Under the pieces are notes generated by a model, which worked only from the letters and a program-made list of their open reading frames with translations, was not told the origin of the DNA and made no database searches. A stretch of 64,000 bases of DNA from Cycas panzhihuaensis. Taxonomy: Eukaryota; Cycadophyta. Made by a program: the position numbers and the translations under genes. The DNA is taken from NCBI GenBank assembly GCA_023213395.1, contig CM041465.1:17298001-17362000 (forward strand), written 5' to 3'. Of this stretch, positions 33,431 through 45,018 are shown piece after piece; within the stretch, counting starts at the first letter, position 1; every line of letters begins with the position of its first letter.

Positions 33431-35160
33431 ATATGATCAGGCAGACACCCCTCTCGCAGATGTTGTGGAAGACCTTAACCAATGCTTCCAAGCCATTAGC
33501 CTCCAATCACATCCTAAGTGGCTGGATAACATCCTATGAAGTATAGCACTTCCTTCTTCTATATACGCTCTACCATGCCCATCCTATTCAACTCCCTTAC
33601 CTAAAATGAGGGTATCCCTCATTGCATCTTCCTCCTTTTGTGGTCCATGTTCTTTAGAGACCACCCAAGGCATACCCTCTTCCCAACTTGGGTTGAGTAT
33701 GCCTCCCTTTAGCCAAATAACTACACCCCAACTAACTATAGTCTATCCTCCTCTTGTTAGATCTAGGGGGCCTGCACATGCCCCTACTTCTAGCTGCATG
33801 GGAGCAATCCCCATACATACCCAAGATCAACCTAGGGATCCTTCCCTTTACGTGCCCCTGGGATATACTTCCCAACCATGGGGGCACAGTAAGGGGAACC
33901 CCCTTCCTGTTTATGGAGTGGATCCTTTACATCTATATGGCATCATACCACCTTCAGGCAGCCTATACAAGAAAAATTTGATTCTGCACCCTTCTATTCC
34001 ATCATCTTACTCTTCTTCTTATTTGGCGCGTTCGTAAGGAGGGAAATTCCCCTTCAAAGGCACCACCTCTCAAGTCCCCTTTCAATAAGGGGCATATCCT
34101 CAAGGAGGGATGGGTCCCTTGCGTCCATCCGATCCTCTTCCAATCCATTCAAATGCGGGATTTATTTCCCCCCATCAAGTAGGAGGAAGTGCATATCCCC
34201 CTCTGAACTAAGTCTCCCAAGGAGGATTTGGGCAACCTTGCCCACCTCCTCTTCCATCTTTCGTTGATCCTATGGTCCAACTAAGGGCATGCCCCTTTAT
34301 GGATTATAGGTCAACCCCTCTATCCATCGAGATGCTAAGAACTAACTTACCACCTCACCCTCCTGAGGTTCCCAAATTCGATGGGACCTCTTTGTAAAAC
34401 CCAACAGAGCACATTAGAAGTTTTTCCATAGTGTGCATTAATTATTGGACATACGACCATATCCTAATAAGACTCTTTCCATGCTCTCTCTAAGGCGATG
34501 CCCTTAAATAGTTCTATCACCTTCCAGTACACTCTATTCGCTTATTCCAACAACTCGTTGATGAATTCGTCAATTATTTTGACATAGCTCATCCTTTTGA
34601 GAGTGAAATAAAGGCTCTCCTTTCTCTTAAATAAGGTCATGATGACATGAATCGTGACTTTGTAAGATTCTTCCATGATCTTCTCCACTCCATAAATGCA
34701 ACCTTGCTTGAGGAGTTAAAGAGAGATCTCTTTGTCAATGCCCTTCTTCCTGAAGTCCACATTGAAGTCCTCAAAATGGGGGCAACAATGTGCAATTCCA
34801 CCATAGCCAAGTGCTTGGTTCTTGATGCCATTGAGATCCAAGCGGGTCTCAAGAAGCCTCTTAGGTCCTCACAATGGTATGAGGCACATCCTCTCCCTCA
34901 CGATACCAGAATCCAACCACCTCCTAGGTCTTCATCCCATCTGAGAGAGAAGACCTTAGATCCCTTGACCTCTGTTATACATTCTTTCGAGCATACAATG
35001 AAGGAGCTTAAACTCTAAGCCCCTCCATCATCCACTTCCTACAAATCTATTAATCAAACTTCTCAAGCTGCACCCCCAAAGGGTAGTAATACCGAGTATT
35101 CTCAAACAAGGAAGATAGATTCTTCCTTAGAGAAGAAGTGGTATTCATACAGAATGCTTT
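33431..35160 (+). pseudogene. TAT-2 gag, with stops
   Basis: A Pro/Ser-rich N-terminal region (33606-34037, with GIPSSQLGLSMPPF) precedes a typical TAT capsid domain. Its landmarks are PHPPEVPKFDGTS (about 34351-34389), LIRLFPCSL, LVDEFVNYFD (about 34553-34582), and ELKRDLFVNALLPEVHIEVL followed by KMGATMCNSTIAKCL (about 34711-34821). The zinc knuckle near 35120-35160 is destroyed. Stops at about 34037, 34397, 34493 and 34634 interrupt an otherwise continuous frame. It lies directly upstream of the protease in the same strand. Confidence 0.85.
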
Positions 35161-35463
35161 TACGAAGATTCATAATGTAGGGCCCAACACCCTAAAGCTA
35201 CCCCACAATGTGAATCTTCCTCTAAATAGGCATCTAGACCTAATCTAGACCAACCCATCCACAAGGATCCTTTTCCTAAACATGGGGAATGTGATCGCAA
35301 TACCCAACAAAAGGGCAACTGAAATAGAGGAAGATCTCCCAACCCTTGCCCCATATAAGCTAAAGAGAAAGGTGTTAGGAACTCTTCCTCTTCCTTTAGT
35401 TCTCCCAACCACTGAACTCCTTCCCCCTATCGATCCCAAAACAAGGGAAAGAGAGTCATTCAA

Positions 35464-36260
35464 ATGCTTGAGACCACATCCTTATATGCCTTAACCCAGT
35501 CCCAAGCAGCCAAAGAAGTAATAGGTGCTTCTTCTTCTACTCCTCATATTGATCTTCCTCTAGAAGTCCCTCCATTAAAAATCCCTCTGCATCCCAAGAC
35601 CATTCCCATGTGCCCCGGTCATTATGATTTTCGAAGGATGCTTCCCCAACCTACTATAAAGGGGAAGCCCTTCTCCATCATTGATGAGCTTTACACCATG
35701 GCCACAGAGATGTCCATGATGTACATCCTGAGAAGCTTTCTGGAGTAACATGCTCTTCTTCTTGAAGCTCTTGGCCAATAAGATGCTTCCATCCATGCTA
35801 TAGGCACCACCTCCCATGGACCACCTATCATCTTATTTGATTCTCAAGATTTCTTATCTCCTGGTGAATAGAAGAAGCTTTTGCATTACCCATTCATCAT
35901 TTTTGTTAATACCCTTAATTTTATCATAAAGAGGACCATAGTAGATAATGGCTCCTTGGTTAACACTATGCCTATGTGCATGCTTAAGGAGCTAGGCATA
36001 GTAGCTCTTGCGTTTGTCCCTTGGAAATTCCAAGGATATGACAAAATCAAGAAATCCCCCTTAGGGACAGTCTCCCTTTCAATCACCTTAGGAGGGAAGA
36101 CCATTTATGTAGATGTTGTTATACTCAATATCGATGTAGAGTACAACCTCCTCTTGGGCCAACCATAGCTCGACCAAATGGGAGTCATATGCTCCTAACA
36201 TTATGGGCAACTTAAGTTTGTCCATGAAATACGAGTTAAAGTTATCACTCGTGAGCCTAT
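35464..36260 (+). pseudogene. TAT-2 retropepsin-like protease
   Basis: The upstream part shows PGHYDFRRMLPQPTIKGKPF and TEMSMMYILRSFLE. The active site is TIVDNGSLVNTMP with Asp at 35944-35946. LKELGIVALAF and DVEYNLLLGQP (ending about 36168) complete the gypsy protease fold, then a flap-distal region LKFVHE-like. Asp-Asn-Gly again replaces the usual triad. Stops near 35748 and 35870 break the frame. Confidence 0.85.
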
Positions 36261-37320
36261 GTCGTCTCCCACGTCTTACCTAGCCTTCCAGGCTATCTTT
36301 GATGATGAAGCTAGTGATCCTAAGAAGGTTTTCCCTTCCGGGAGGTCCCTTTTTAGGAGATTGACCTTTATCGAGAGGAACCCATGCCTCATCATGAGCT
36401 AGACCTAGTTAGGTTTGCCCCTATTAGTGTAGGTATCTATGGTTAGCTAGCCCTCATGGGTGACTCTGAGTCAGATAGCGAGGGCCATGAGCCCCTTCCT
36501 TGGTGTGTCACCCTAGTTTTACACACACCTAGGGAGATATCCTGATCAGATATCCCCTCTTCTCTTTATTCTACATTAGCTCCTGAGCCATTGGTTCCGA
36601 ACCATCCATTTCTTTCCCCTTTTCACCCTCCCTGTGCAACTTCATGTAGGTGTCCACATCGATGAGCCACTAGTAGAGGTGCTTCTTCTTCATGCTCTAG
36701 ATACTTATTAAGAGCTAGAGATTGTCTTGCTTAGATGTAGATTCGCCACGTGATCCATCATATGTTAGGACCATTGCATCCATCTAACTCTAACCATGTT
36801 TGTTTTACCTATAAACCTAGTCACGCAGGGTCTACTCTTCATCGCTGACCTCCATGCCTTGTGTGACTTGTCCCTTGTCCTAGGTAGGCTTGGCATACTG
36901 CTTCTCTCTACTCACTCCAAAATAAGCCTAAACTACCACTCTAAGTGTGTATCCATTCCCCCTAACCATGGTGGAGTGGCATATTAGGGTGGCTTTCCCA
37001 TCTTTACAGTTCCTCTTATGGCATCTTTTGTTTCCCTCCCATGGGAAACCTTTCCTCCTAGTTGGACATGTGTGCATTTCTGTCATTCTTGAGCTCAGAA
37101 CCGCACTCCATCTAGGACTACATACTTGGGTACCCATACTCTCTCCCTGCCATTGCTTCCTTTGCATATCTGCTATGCTCCTTCGACAGACGTGCATGGT
37201 CCTCCATCTCTTAGCCTCACACGTGCCTATCACCTACACTCATGGTGGTCATGTATGCCCACTATGAGATGGGCCCTACATGAAAGGAGGCATCAATGCC
37301 ACTCAAATAATCTGACAACA
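36261..37320 (+). other. TAT-2 post-protease region with palindromic unit
   Basis: This region aligns with 17880-19080 of TAT-3 in reverse orientation. It has no RT or integrase motif. A single decayed copy of the 85-bp palindromic unit lies at about 36911-37001 ('aataagcctaaactaccact' to 'ggagtggcatattagggtgg'). Open frames at 36947-37267 and 37126-37344 are shadows without family support. Confidence 0.6.
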
Positions 37321-37375
37321 AAAAACCATATAACAACCAACTAAAATCATCATGATGTATAGCCCCTTGTGCACC

Positions 37376-37627
37376 TGTTATGAACCTCCTTAAGCAAAGA
37401 GGTTTAATTAATTGATTAAATAAATTGGTGCTATTGAACAGGCACAACCTTCCATGAAAGGGGCCTAATATGCATATAAAATTAGGTACAAATTGTAATA
37501 TGGACATCGTTTTTTATCTTATCAATCAAATATTTGGTCTATTGACTATAACTTGCCTCAACAATATTCTGGTGTGCTCTCTTGCTTGTTTTGGTTTGCC
37601 TTCAAGTTACAAACTAGGTTCGTAACA
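37376..37627 (+). repeat. Gypsy-2 5' LTR
   Basis: It starts TGTTATGAACCTCC and ends GGTTCGTAACA, 252 bases, and is nearly identical to 41295-41546. Confidence 0.96.
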
Positions 37628-37629
37628 AG

Positions 37630-37641
37630 TGGTATCAGAGC
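37630..37641 (+). other. Gypsy-2 primer binding site
   Basis: TGGTATCAGAGC, two bases inside the LTR, is an exact Met(i)-type PBS. Confidence 0.93.
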
Positions 37642-37760
37642 ACTCTCCTGGGCTAGACTCTCCCATCAGATCACAATCTCATAATTGATTTCTATCCACC
37701 GTTTCTGTCTACGTCACCTTTCTTATCTTGTTTCGACTGATTTCTCGTCATAGATTTTAT

Positions 37761-37890
37761 GTCTAGAATCTAGTCACTGGTTTCTCATTGCTGACTGGTT
37801 TTGAGTCTAGATTCTAGTCACTATTAGATTTCTCATTGCTGACTGGTTTTAAGTCCAGATTCTAGTCATTGCTGGATTTTCTCATTACTG
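37761..37890 (+). repeat. Three 44-48 bp tandem units in the Gypsy-2 leader
   Basis: Units begin at 37761, 37805 and 37853 with 'gtctaga.tctagtcact' and end 'tctcattgctgactggtttt'. The leader then becomes a C/T-rich low-complexity stretch up to about 38350. Confidence 0.85.
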
Positions 37891-39374
37891 TGTCCACTCT
37901 TTTGTTCTCATCACATTCTCGTTCTTTGTCTTTATTACATTCTCATTCTTTGCATTATTCTCATTGCTTCATTATTCCGTTGCTGTGCCATTCTCATTGC
38001 TGCATTATTTTTGTTGTTGTATTGTTCAAACACATTCTCGTTACTATATCGTTCTCATCGCTGTTAAGCTACGTTCTCATTACACATTACTGTTCACGTT
38101 ACCTCTATTCACGTTACTGATCTGTTCACGTCTTGTTGCTGACCTCGTTATTATTCTAATCACTGATTTCTCTCGTCACTATTTTCCCATCTCATCACTG
38201 AGTTCTAGTCTGCATTAGCATCGTCGTCTCTAAGATTACTGACGTCTCACTGACCCATCATTTCTACTCATCTGTTTTTGTCTATTGTCACCTGGACATT
38301 GCACCTACGTCTGCTATTTTCCGTTTATTGTTCTCATCCTATTTTCATCTGTTTGATACACATTCACGCAAATACACTAATTTGCGTACCAGTATTAACA
38401 TTGTGAGTTAACATCCATTTAGACTTTACGGAGATCACCTATTTAGTTCTCTTCTATGACATTTGAGGCGTAGTCATAACAACATACTCATTCACCATTA
38501 GTTCAATCATTTTAAAACGGTCTGCATTATTCTTAACAATTTGAATATTCATTATAGCTATGCAAGTACTCCATCGCCATTATTCAACAACCATCTGGGT
38601 ATACTATAGCATCATGCCTCATACCTGCGTGTTATATAGGCATGAGACGGCTCTTCCGTAGGAAGTGAGCATACACTACAGTCCAAAGTAATTAAGGCTA
38701 CACAAACAGAAGAAGCAAACAAGTAGGGTTGCGGCCTTTACAATCATGAAAATCAAAGTGCTAAGCACTTTTGCATATTAATAATCAACTATGTAGACAA
38801 CAAGTTACATCATACATAGGGTAGTCATCGAGCAATTATGTGATTACTATTGTCGTTATATAAGATTTAGAAGAAGATAAGTCGCTACATCTGGTACAAG
38901 CATATTATAATTATATAATACGTAGACGAGTACAGACTCGGTTAAGGGAAGTAAGCTATATTTATCAATTTTAAAGAATAAATTTAAGCACAACGATTGG
39001 AGCACACACTAACAACAAGTTCAATAGCACCAAGTCCTAATACAATTTTCATATTCATTGATAAGTTTGAGTTAACTGTGAGCAAACAACTTCATTAATA
39101 TTACAATATATATCAAGAAAGTACGATATAACTAAAAAAGGGTTGGAATAATAACACCAACTAATAACTTCAGTCTAACACAAGAATCAAGGACAGATCT
39201 AACAAGGCTGAATTGGTTGAAAAACATTGGAAGTCACCTGGGGTCTCATTGACTGATTAGAAGATTATCAGATATAATTATCTACAAGAGAAGTCAGTGT
39301 CAACCTTGATTTGACACGTAATTATAATCTAACCATAGAAGTAGAGCAAATAATTCTAATTAATTATATCGAGC
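37891..39374 (+). other. Gypsy-2 leader, no gene
   Basis: The first part (to about 38350) is C/T-rich with repeated 'cattctcgtt' phrases, which creates chance Leu/Ser-rich open frames (37869-38218). The rest is A/T-rich with no recognised feature. Confidence 0.5.
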
Positions 39375-41126
39375 ATGGAAAATAATCAGTGGAACCACAC
39401 ATATACAATTATTAAAGTAATAAATATTGAAGATATGATAGATAATACCATCCAAAAAGATATCATCAAACTGATCACTCAAGTAGTCCACGAAGCAGTC
39501 CAGGCATCCAATGCACTCTTAAATCATACATTACATTAGATCTTGGATAAATTGACAATCATAGCTACAAACAGCAAAGAAGACATGATTGTTCCTGATT
39601 CAGAGGATGAGGCAATGAGTCGATAATTTCATATTAGAAATTAGACCGTTAAAAGATATTTTGGTCTTCAGATAACTCCAATTAATACTGAGAATGAATC
39701 TATTAGAAAATGCCTTAATGAGTATCATAATTTGACCCTTAAAGAATAGAAAGTAGTAGGTTTTCAAGCATACTTCAACTGCTTACAAAGTATTTAAACA
39801 CAGAAAAAGAAAAAATTAGAAATGATTACTATACAACGTTTCAGTATGGAGCAAAAATCACATGAGCCGAGAGTGTGGATACAACAAATGGAAAACTATT
39901 TTCGCTTAATGGAGATTGTGTCGACAGAGCAATTTCCATTAGCCACTCTACACATGGATGGGATAACGTGTGAATGGTGGCAGTGTCTTGAACAAACCTC
40001 TTTTCGAGGTCAACTACCTACCTGGAAAGAATTTGTGCATTTATTTATTAAGAGATTTGAAACCGTATCTAATCGTGATTATTATTGTGAGTTATGAAAA
40101 TTAAAGCAAATTGGATCTGTGGAAGAATATAGTATAGCATTCACGAGGTTAAGCTATGTACTAGAGGATATTTTGACTAATCGACTTATCCAGTTATATA
40201 TAGATGGCTTGATAATAGAGATCTAAGCTGATGTTAAAATTCAAGAACCAAAGGACCTTAACAAGGCAATATAGTTAGCCAAAATACATGAAGATAAACA
40301 CAAGGTCTTACACAAAGCAAACACATATCTCTATATTCCTCCCCCTGGTTGACATGATCTTTTACCAAGTGTTCAACATAGACACGTATTAGTCAACCCG
40401 AATCGACCCGCTAAACCAATCATTCAAAAAATAAAAACAGAGCAAGAAGAGTTAAGAAGAAAAAACCTATGCTTCAGATGTGAGGAGAAGTGGGAACCTA
40501 GGCATCGATGTCAAAAGAACCAGTTATATACAATCAGACTACTGCCAAATGACAATATTGATGAAGAAGAACAAGGATCAGAAAATAATCAAGAAAATTA
40601 TGATAATGTAGAACATCAAGAGAGCTACAATAATCCCAAGGTCGACCATGAGCAAATGTCACTATCATTTATGAGCAGTTTTAATCAATTAAATACCTTA
40701 AAATTACAGGGATCTATCAAAAATCAAGTTGTAACAATCTTGATAGATTCATGTAGCACACATAATTTTATAGATCGAAACTGTGCACAACAATTGAGGC
40801 TATTTCCATTAAGGACTTCTCATTTTCACATCACTGTTAGAGGGAGATAGGTAATCTCTGGCCAAGGTATAATGAAGAACCTTAAACTCACAATAAACAA
40901 CATCAGTATTATAGAAGATTTCTATGTTGTCGAGGTAGGGGGTGTAGATATTGTGTTGGGCAGTCAATGGCTCAGTACACTTGGAACCTTTGAAATGAAT
41001 ATTCATGAACAATTTATGCGATTTAAGAAAGAAGGAAGAATCATCACGTTATCAGGAAAAGGATTGAATAAAACTAAAATCATACCATGCAAGGATCAAG
41101 GTGAAGAATTTAAGAAGCAACCATAA
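39375..41126 (+). pseudogene. Gypsy-2 gag-protease, single frame with about ten stops
   Basis: One frame from ATG 39375 to the stop at 41126 covers the whole coding capacity. The gag core includes EPRVWIQQMENYFRLMEI, WWQCLEQ and FVHLFIKRFE (about 39864-40060). The zinc knuckle CFRCEEKWEPRHRC (40470-40511) has all four ligands and the spacing of many plant gypsy elements. The protease has LIDSCSTHNFID (Asp at 40746-40748), where Cys replaces the Gly of the usual active site, then VDIVLGSQWLSTLG. In-frame stops, for example at about 40095 and 40848, inactivate it. The frame ends where a normal element would begin its reverse transcriptase. Confidence 0.9.
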
Positions 41127-41281
41127 GTGTTCCAAAAACAAAGCTGAGGTTTTCAACCTGAAGAATCTTCCAAATACATACAACATCCATTTAATCACCT
41201 AATGGACTCTATTATAATGAAGGATAGCATACGTTTAAAGGACTACAATCGTTCGACTATGTTTCGTGGGCGAAACATCTC

Positions 41282-41294
41282 AAGAGGGAGGACT
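41282..41294 (+). other. Gypsy-2 polypurine tract
   Basis: The run 'aagagggaggact' abuts the 3' LTR at 41295. Confidence 0.85.
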
Positions 41295-41546
41295 TGTTAT
41301 GAACCTCCTTAAGCAAAGAGGTTTAATCAATTGATTAAATAAATTGGTGCTATTGAATAGGCACAACCTTCAATGAAAGGGGCCTAATATGCATATAAAA
41401 TTGGGTACAAATTGTAATATGGACATCATTTTTTATCTTATCAATTAAATATTTGGTCTATTGACTATAACTTGCCTCAGTAATATTCTAGTGTGCTCTC
41501 TTGCTTGTTTTGGTTTGTCTTCAAGTTACAAACTGGGTTCATAACA
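41295..41546 (+). repeat. Gypsy-2 3' LTR
   Basis: It starts TGTTATGAACCTCC and ends GGTTCATAACA, followed by the TSD GCACC (41547-41551). Confidence 0.96.
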
Positions 41547-41551
41547 GCACC

Positions 41552-43870
41552 CATACACCCATGTCTACATATACATACACATATAAACATTCAAACAAGC
41601 ATAGCATTATAAAACCATCATAACGACAATATCATGGATCAAATGGGGTGCTAATGGACCCCCATCTATATACATAATAGATCATATCATACAAAACATT
41701 ATAGCACATCACCTTAGGGAAGTTGGAGTCCTTGTAGGGAGGAGTATAATCATGTGGCAACATATGGTGATTCCTTAGAGGTCTGGTGCTTTCCTAATCA
41801 AAACTAATCATATCCTGTTACTCGGTGCCCTTGCTCTCAGGGGGTATTATCTCCTGGTCAGTGTGACCCCTCCCTAGGAGACCACATATCTCCTAGGCTC
41901 CTTCATCATCACTGTGGTCTCCCTACCTTGCTCCTCTCATCTTGAGGCCTCCTTGGGGTCATCGCTATCGTATGGGTCTGAGTCCTACTCTACGACGACC
42001 TTGCAGCCATATGCTCCACTAGCTAATCATATCGTGTCTGGATATGATCCCTCTTCTCCTCCACTCTTCGGAGCCTCTCCTCCAGTATGACTATCTTGAT
42101 GGAGCTCTCTACATCGCTGCCTACTGCTCCTCCACTCTCAGCCTCTAATGCCTAGACTTGGCCTCATAAAGTGTCCCTCTTTGTGATCACCTAGTCCCTC
42201 TCTGCACGGATCCCATCCAACTCCCCCTGTAGTTGTCCTACCCTTTCCTAATGCTCCTGGGACTCTGCTACCTAAATATCTATGGTTCTGATTAGTGGGG
42301 AGAATGCCTTTGTATATGCCCCTACCGATCAAGGCTCCTCTCCAACCTAGATGGGAGGTTGTCCCTCGATATAGATCTGAGGGGATATCTCTTGGCCTAT
42401 CACCTCCACCAACCTCACCATCTCCACTACTCCTATTAAATCATATACCATGTATTAGTCTATACATCTATATATCAAAACCTCAAAACCAAATCAAAGC
42501 ATCAATCTAAGTAGCTAGTGGTTAAAATATGTCAAGAAAGGGTAGTGTCTCACATCCTGGGATCGTTAGCTCCTTGACTTGGATAATCATCTCCTCTGTG
42601 AGACCTCCCTCGACTACTGGTACCTACTCCTCAACCTCTAATACCACCTCACCTACCTCCTAGCCTTCCAGGATATCTCCTGCCCCCTCTGCTTCCATTG
42701 CTACTAGAGCTTTACCTACTACCCCGAATCTCCATACTGGTGTGCGGGGTGGCCTACCTCCTCCTGCAGCTCCTGAAGGACCTGGCTCACCTCTCACAAC
42801 TCTTGAGGCACTTACCTCTCCTCCTGTGGCTCCTCATGGACCTGTCACTCCCCCTGTTGCTCCTAATGGGCCTTCCCCATCACCTCCCTTATCGCCAGGA
42901 CCACCTCCTACCTCTCCCTCTACATCATCATTGTCCCAATGCACCCCTCTATATGGATCAACTGTATAATATTCTAGGATAAGGATGTCTAATGATGTAT
43001 CCTCCATGGATATCTAAATGTGTACCTAGTCCTCGGTCCCCCAGAACTAAGTCTACCACCTATGTACCATAGGCAGCCTCATGGAGATAGGGTGAGGTCC
43101 TCCTAGCGGTGCTACCTTCCCAAAATCATAAAAAAAAAAAACGCTACAATAGGGTATAGTATGAGAATCCTCCTCTCTCTGCCACCCTAATAGCATCCAA
43201 ATGTGTGACCTTGTTCACCACTATTAGGGCAACCTAATATAGTCTCTCGCCAGCCTCGCACCTCCTGACAGTGTCCATCCATCCACCCAGTATATCCTTG
43301 TAGTTCTATTTCTAGGAAATCTAGAATAGAATGCCTAATGTGATAAGCTTCCTCACCCGAGGAATCTATGACATCGCCATCATCTGGATCAATACCCTCA
43401 TCAGTCCCACCTACCTTGGCACATGAAATATATGGCCACCTCTGTGTGTGCAATGTATGTACTAGGAAATATCCCTAGTGACACTAGTACTCCTCCTATC
43501 AGTATCCCTAGGATCCTCCTGATGTCTCCTAGTATAATAGTGACATCTCCCACCTGGGAAAGGTGGAAAGCATATCGCCTATGATCCTAATGGGAGACTA
43601 TGTCCACTGGGAGACACCAATCTGATAAGTACTATGGCATCCTAATAATCTTCAGTAGCCTACAATACCCTAGTGTCTGCCTATCACCTCGTGACATCAT
43701 CTATATAAAGCTCATCATGGTAATCCCAATGTTTTCGTAGTTGTACACCATGATAACTGCCTACAAAACCATCTAAAAGTTAGTCTAAATGCCTCTCTTA
43801 CTATATTTTGTGGCCTTTAGGATGCCTTTCATTCAGTCAGGATGAGTTAGGCATTCTTTTATGCCCCTTT
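41552..43870 (-). pseudogene. Antisense PMD (plant mobile domain) and coiled-coil ORF inside TAT-2
   Basis: Reading leftward from about 43830, opposite to the host element, a degenerate protein can be followed. Near 43600-43480 it reads RRYAFHLSQVGDVTIILGDI then RRILGILIGG. This matches the core of plant mobile domain proteins, in which a His-Leu phrase is followed by Gly-Glu-x-Thr-x-x-Leu-x-Asp-Val and Leu-Gly-x-Pro. A Gly/Pro-rich acidic linker follows (about 42970-42600). At about 42260-42000 comes a heptad-rich stretch with QLQGELDGIRAERD and VILEERLRRVEEKRDHIQTR, a clear coiled coil. PMD proteins occur as host factors (MAIN/MAIL1) and inside plant transposons. Many stops are present, so this copy is dead. 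It could be an accessory gene of the TAT family or a separate insertion without visible ends. Confidence 0.55.
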
Positions 43871-44500
43871 CTTTTCCTTTTTCTAACTCGATACCTCTGC
43901 CCCGTGTCAAACTCTGTGGTACCATAGAGTTTGATATAGGCCCCACTAAGATTTTAGTATCCCCTTAGCGGCCCTATGATAAACTCAATGATACCATGAT
44001 ATTTGTTATGGGACCCTTGCTAACCCCCCATAAAAGGGGGGCTGATACCCAAAAATTCCAAAATTTTATCTAGGTGGGCCAAAGCCAAGCCCACTGAGAC
44101 TAGGGCTACCTAATGCCTTAGTCCTCCCCCTCTCTAGGCCCAAATCAGGTTCTAGAGGGTCCCAAATCGTCCTTAAAGGGCCAAAAACTACTTCAAAAAG
44201 ATTAAAAAGCTATTAAATATAATTGATAAAATGGAAAAGGTAGGGGGTGATCCACTCACTAGATCTAGCCTAGCCACTGCCATCTCATCGCTCTAGTCAT
44301 ATCGACTATCTGTGCTCCTTGATCTAATGGTCAGATCGCCTGTTGCATGTCTCTAAAGTCATGTGGTACTCTATTGCGTAAAGGAAAGGGCTCCAGATCG
44401 ATCACGAGCTTGTGAAAATAGACTTCATTTTCACCCTCCTTCCTTTATATATATAGGGGCCCTGACGAGCACTTTCTCTTTTCCTCTTATCACGATAGCC
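43860..44500. promoter_or_regulatory. Possible promoter region of the antisense cassette
   Basis: This stretch separates the antisense ORF from the RNase H side of TAT-2. It contains the GGTACC-like palindrome cluster otherwise found in TAT LTRs (43905-44015), a perfect small hairpin 'ccccccataaaagggggg' (44025-44042) and a TATA-like 'ttatatatatagg' (44446-44458). Orientation cannot be decided from the palindromic TATA. That it drives the antisense ORF is inference. Confidence 0.35.
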
Positions 44501-45018
44501 CCTACGACCATCTTTTTACCTGCATTATTTTTGCCTTCTAGGTTAGCTCCCTATTTTACCTCCATGGCCTCCTTTTTCAGCCTCTTTGGTACATTTATAA
44601 TGACCCATTTAGTCTCTCACAGACCCCTTCTATCTCAATTTTTACACCACTCCAAATGATACCCATGTTTATACTCTAGCTTGTTTTGCCATCCCAAATT
44701 TATTTTTGTTACTCGTTTGAGCCTTTGGGGCTCCCAAATGAAGTGCCTCCCCTATTCAAGACCTCACCTTGGCCATTTTAGCAAACTTTAGGACCCTGAG
44801 TGAGCCTTTTCACCATCATTTCCTTCCCTTTTATTGGGTTGGTCACCTCATCCTTGGGTAGCCTCCCTTCAGGGCTCTCCTATCCTTTATGATCCTTATT
44901 CATAGCCAACTGAGTGCTCCGTAGTCCTATCGCTACCACTTGCTCTTTCTTTTCACTTATCAATCCCGTCATCACTTTTTTCCCTTTACCATCTAATCGA
45001 GACCCTCATCTCCTTACC
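44501..45018 (+). other. TAT-2 conserved region upstream of the RNase H
   Basis: It aligns with 63480-64000 of TAT-4 in reverse orientation; shared phrases include 'cctttggggctccc' and 'tccttgggtagcc'. Conservation between the two copies confirms that it belongs to the element. No domain is recognised. Confidence 0.6.

Larger units (their letters stand above)
37376..41546 (+). mobile_element. Gypsy-2, compact gag-pro-only gypsy element
   Basis: Identical-ended 252-bp LTRs (37376-37627 and 41295-41546, TGTTATG..AACA) are flanked by GCACC (37371-37375 and 41547-41551). A Met PBS (37630-37641) and a polypurine tract (41282-41294) are present. The interior has a 1.7-kb leader and one gag-protease frame (39375-41126), with only 155 bases between its end and the polypurine tract. 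There is no room for reverse transcriptase or integrase, so the element depends on enzymes from elsewhere. Confidence 0.95.

Noticed and set aside
37869-38218. Leu/Ser-rich frames that look like membrane proteins.
   Set aside because: They come from a C/T-rich low-complexity leader with repeated 'cattctcgtt' phrases and appear in overlapping frames.
42742-42969. A plus-strand proline-rich open frame (PPPAAPEGPGSPLTT and similar).
   Set aside because: It is the mirror of the Gly/acidic linker of the minus-strand PMD ORF. Its low-complexity composition explains the open frame, and no domain lies up- or downstream on the plus strand.
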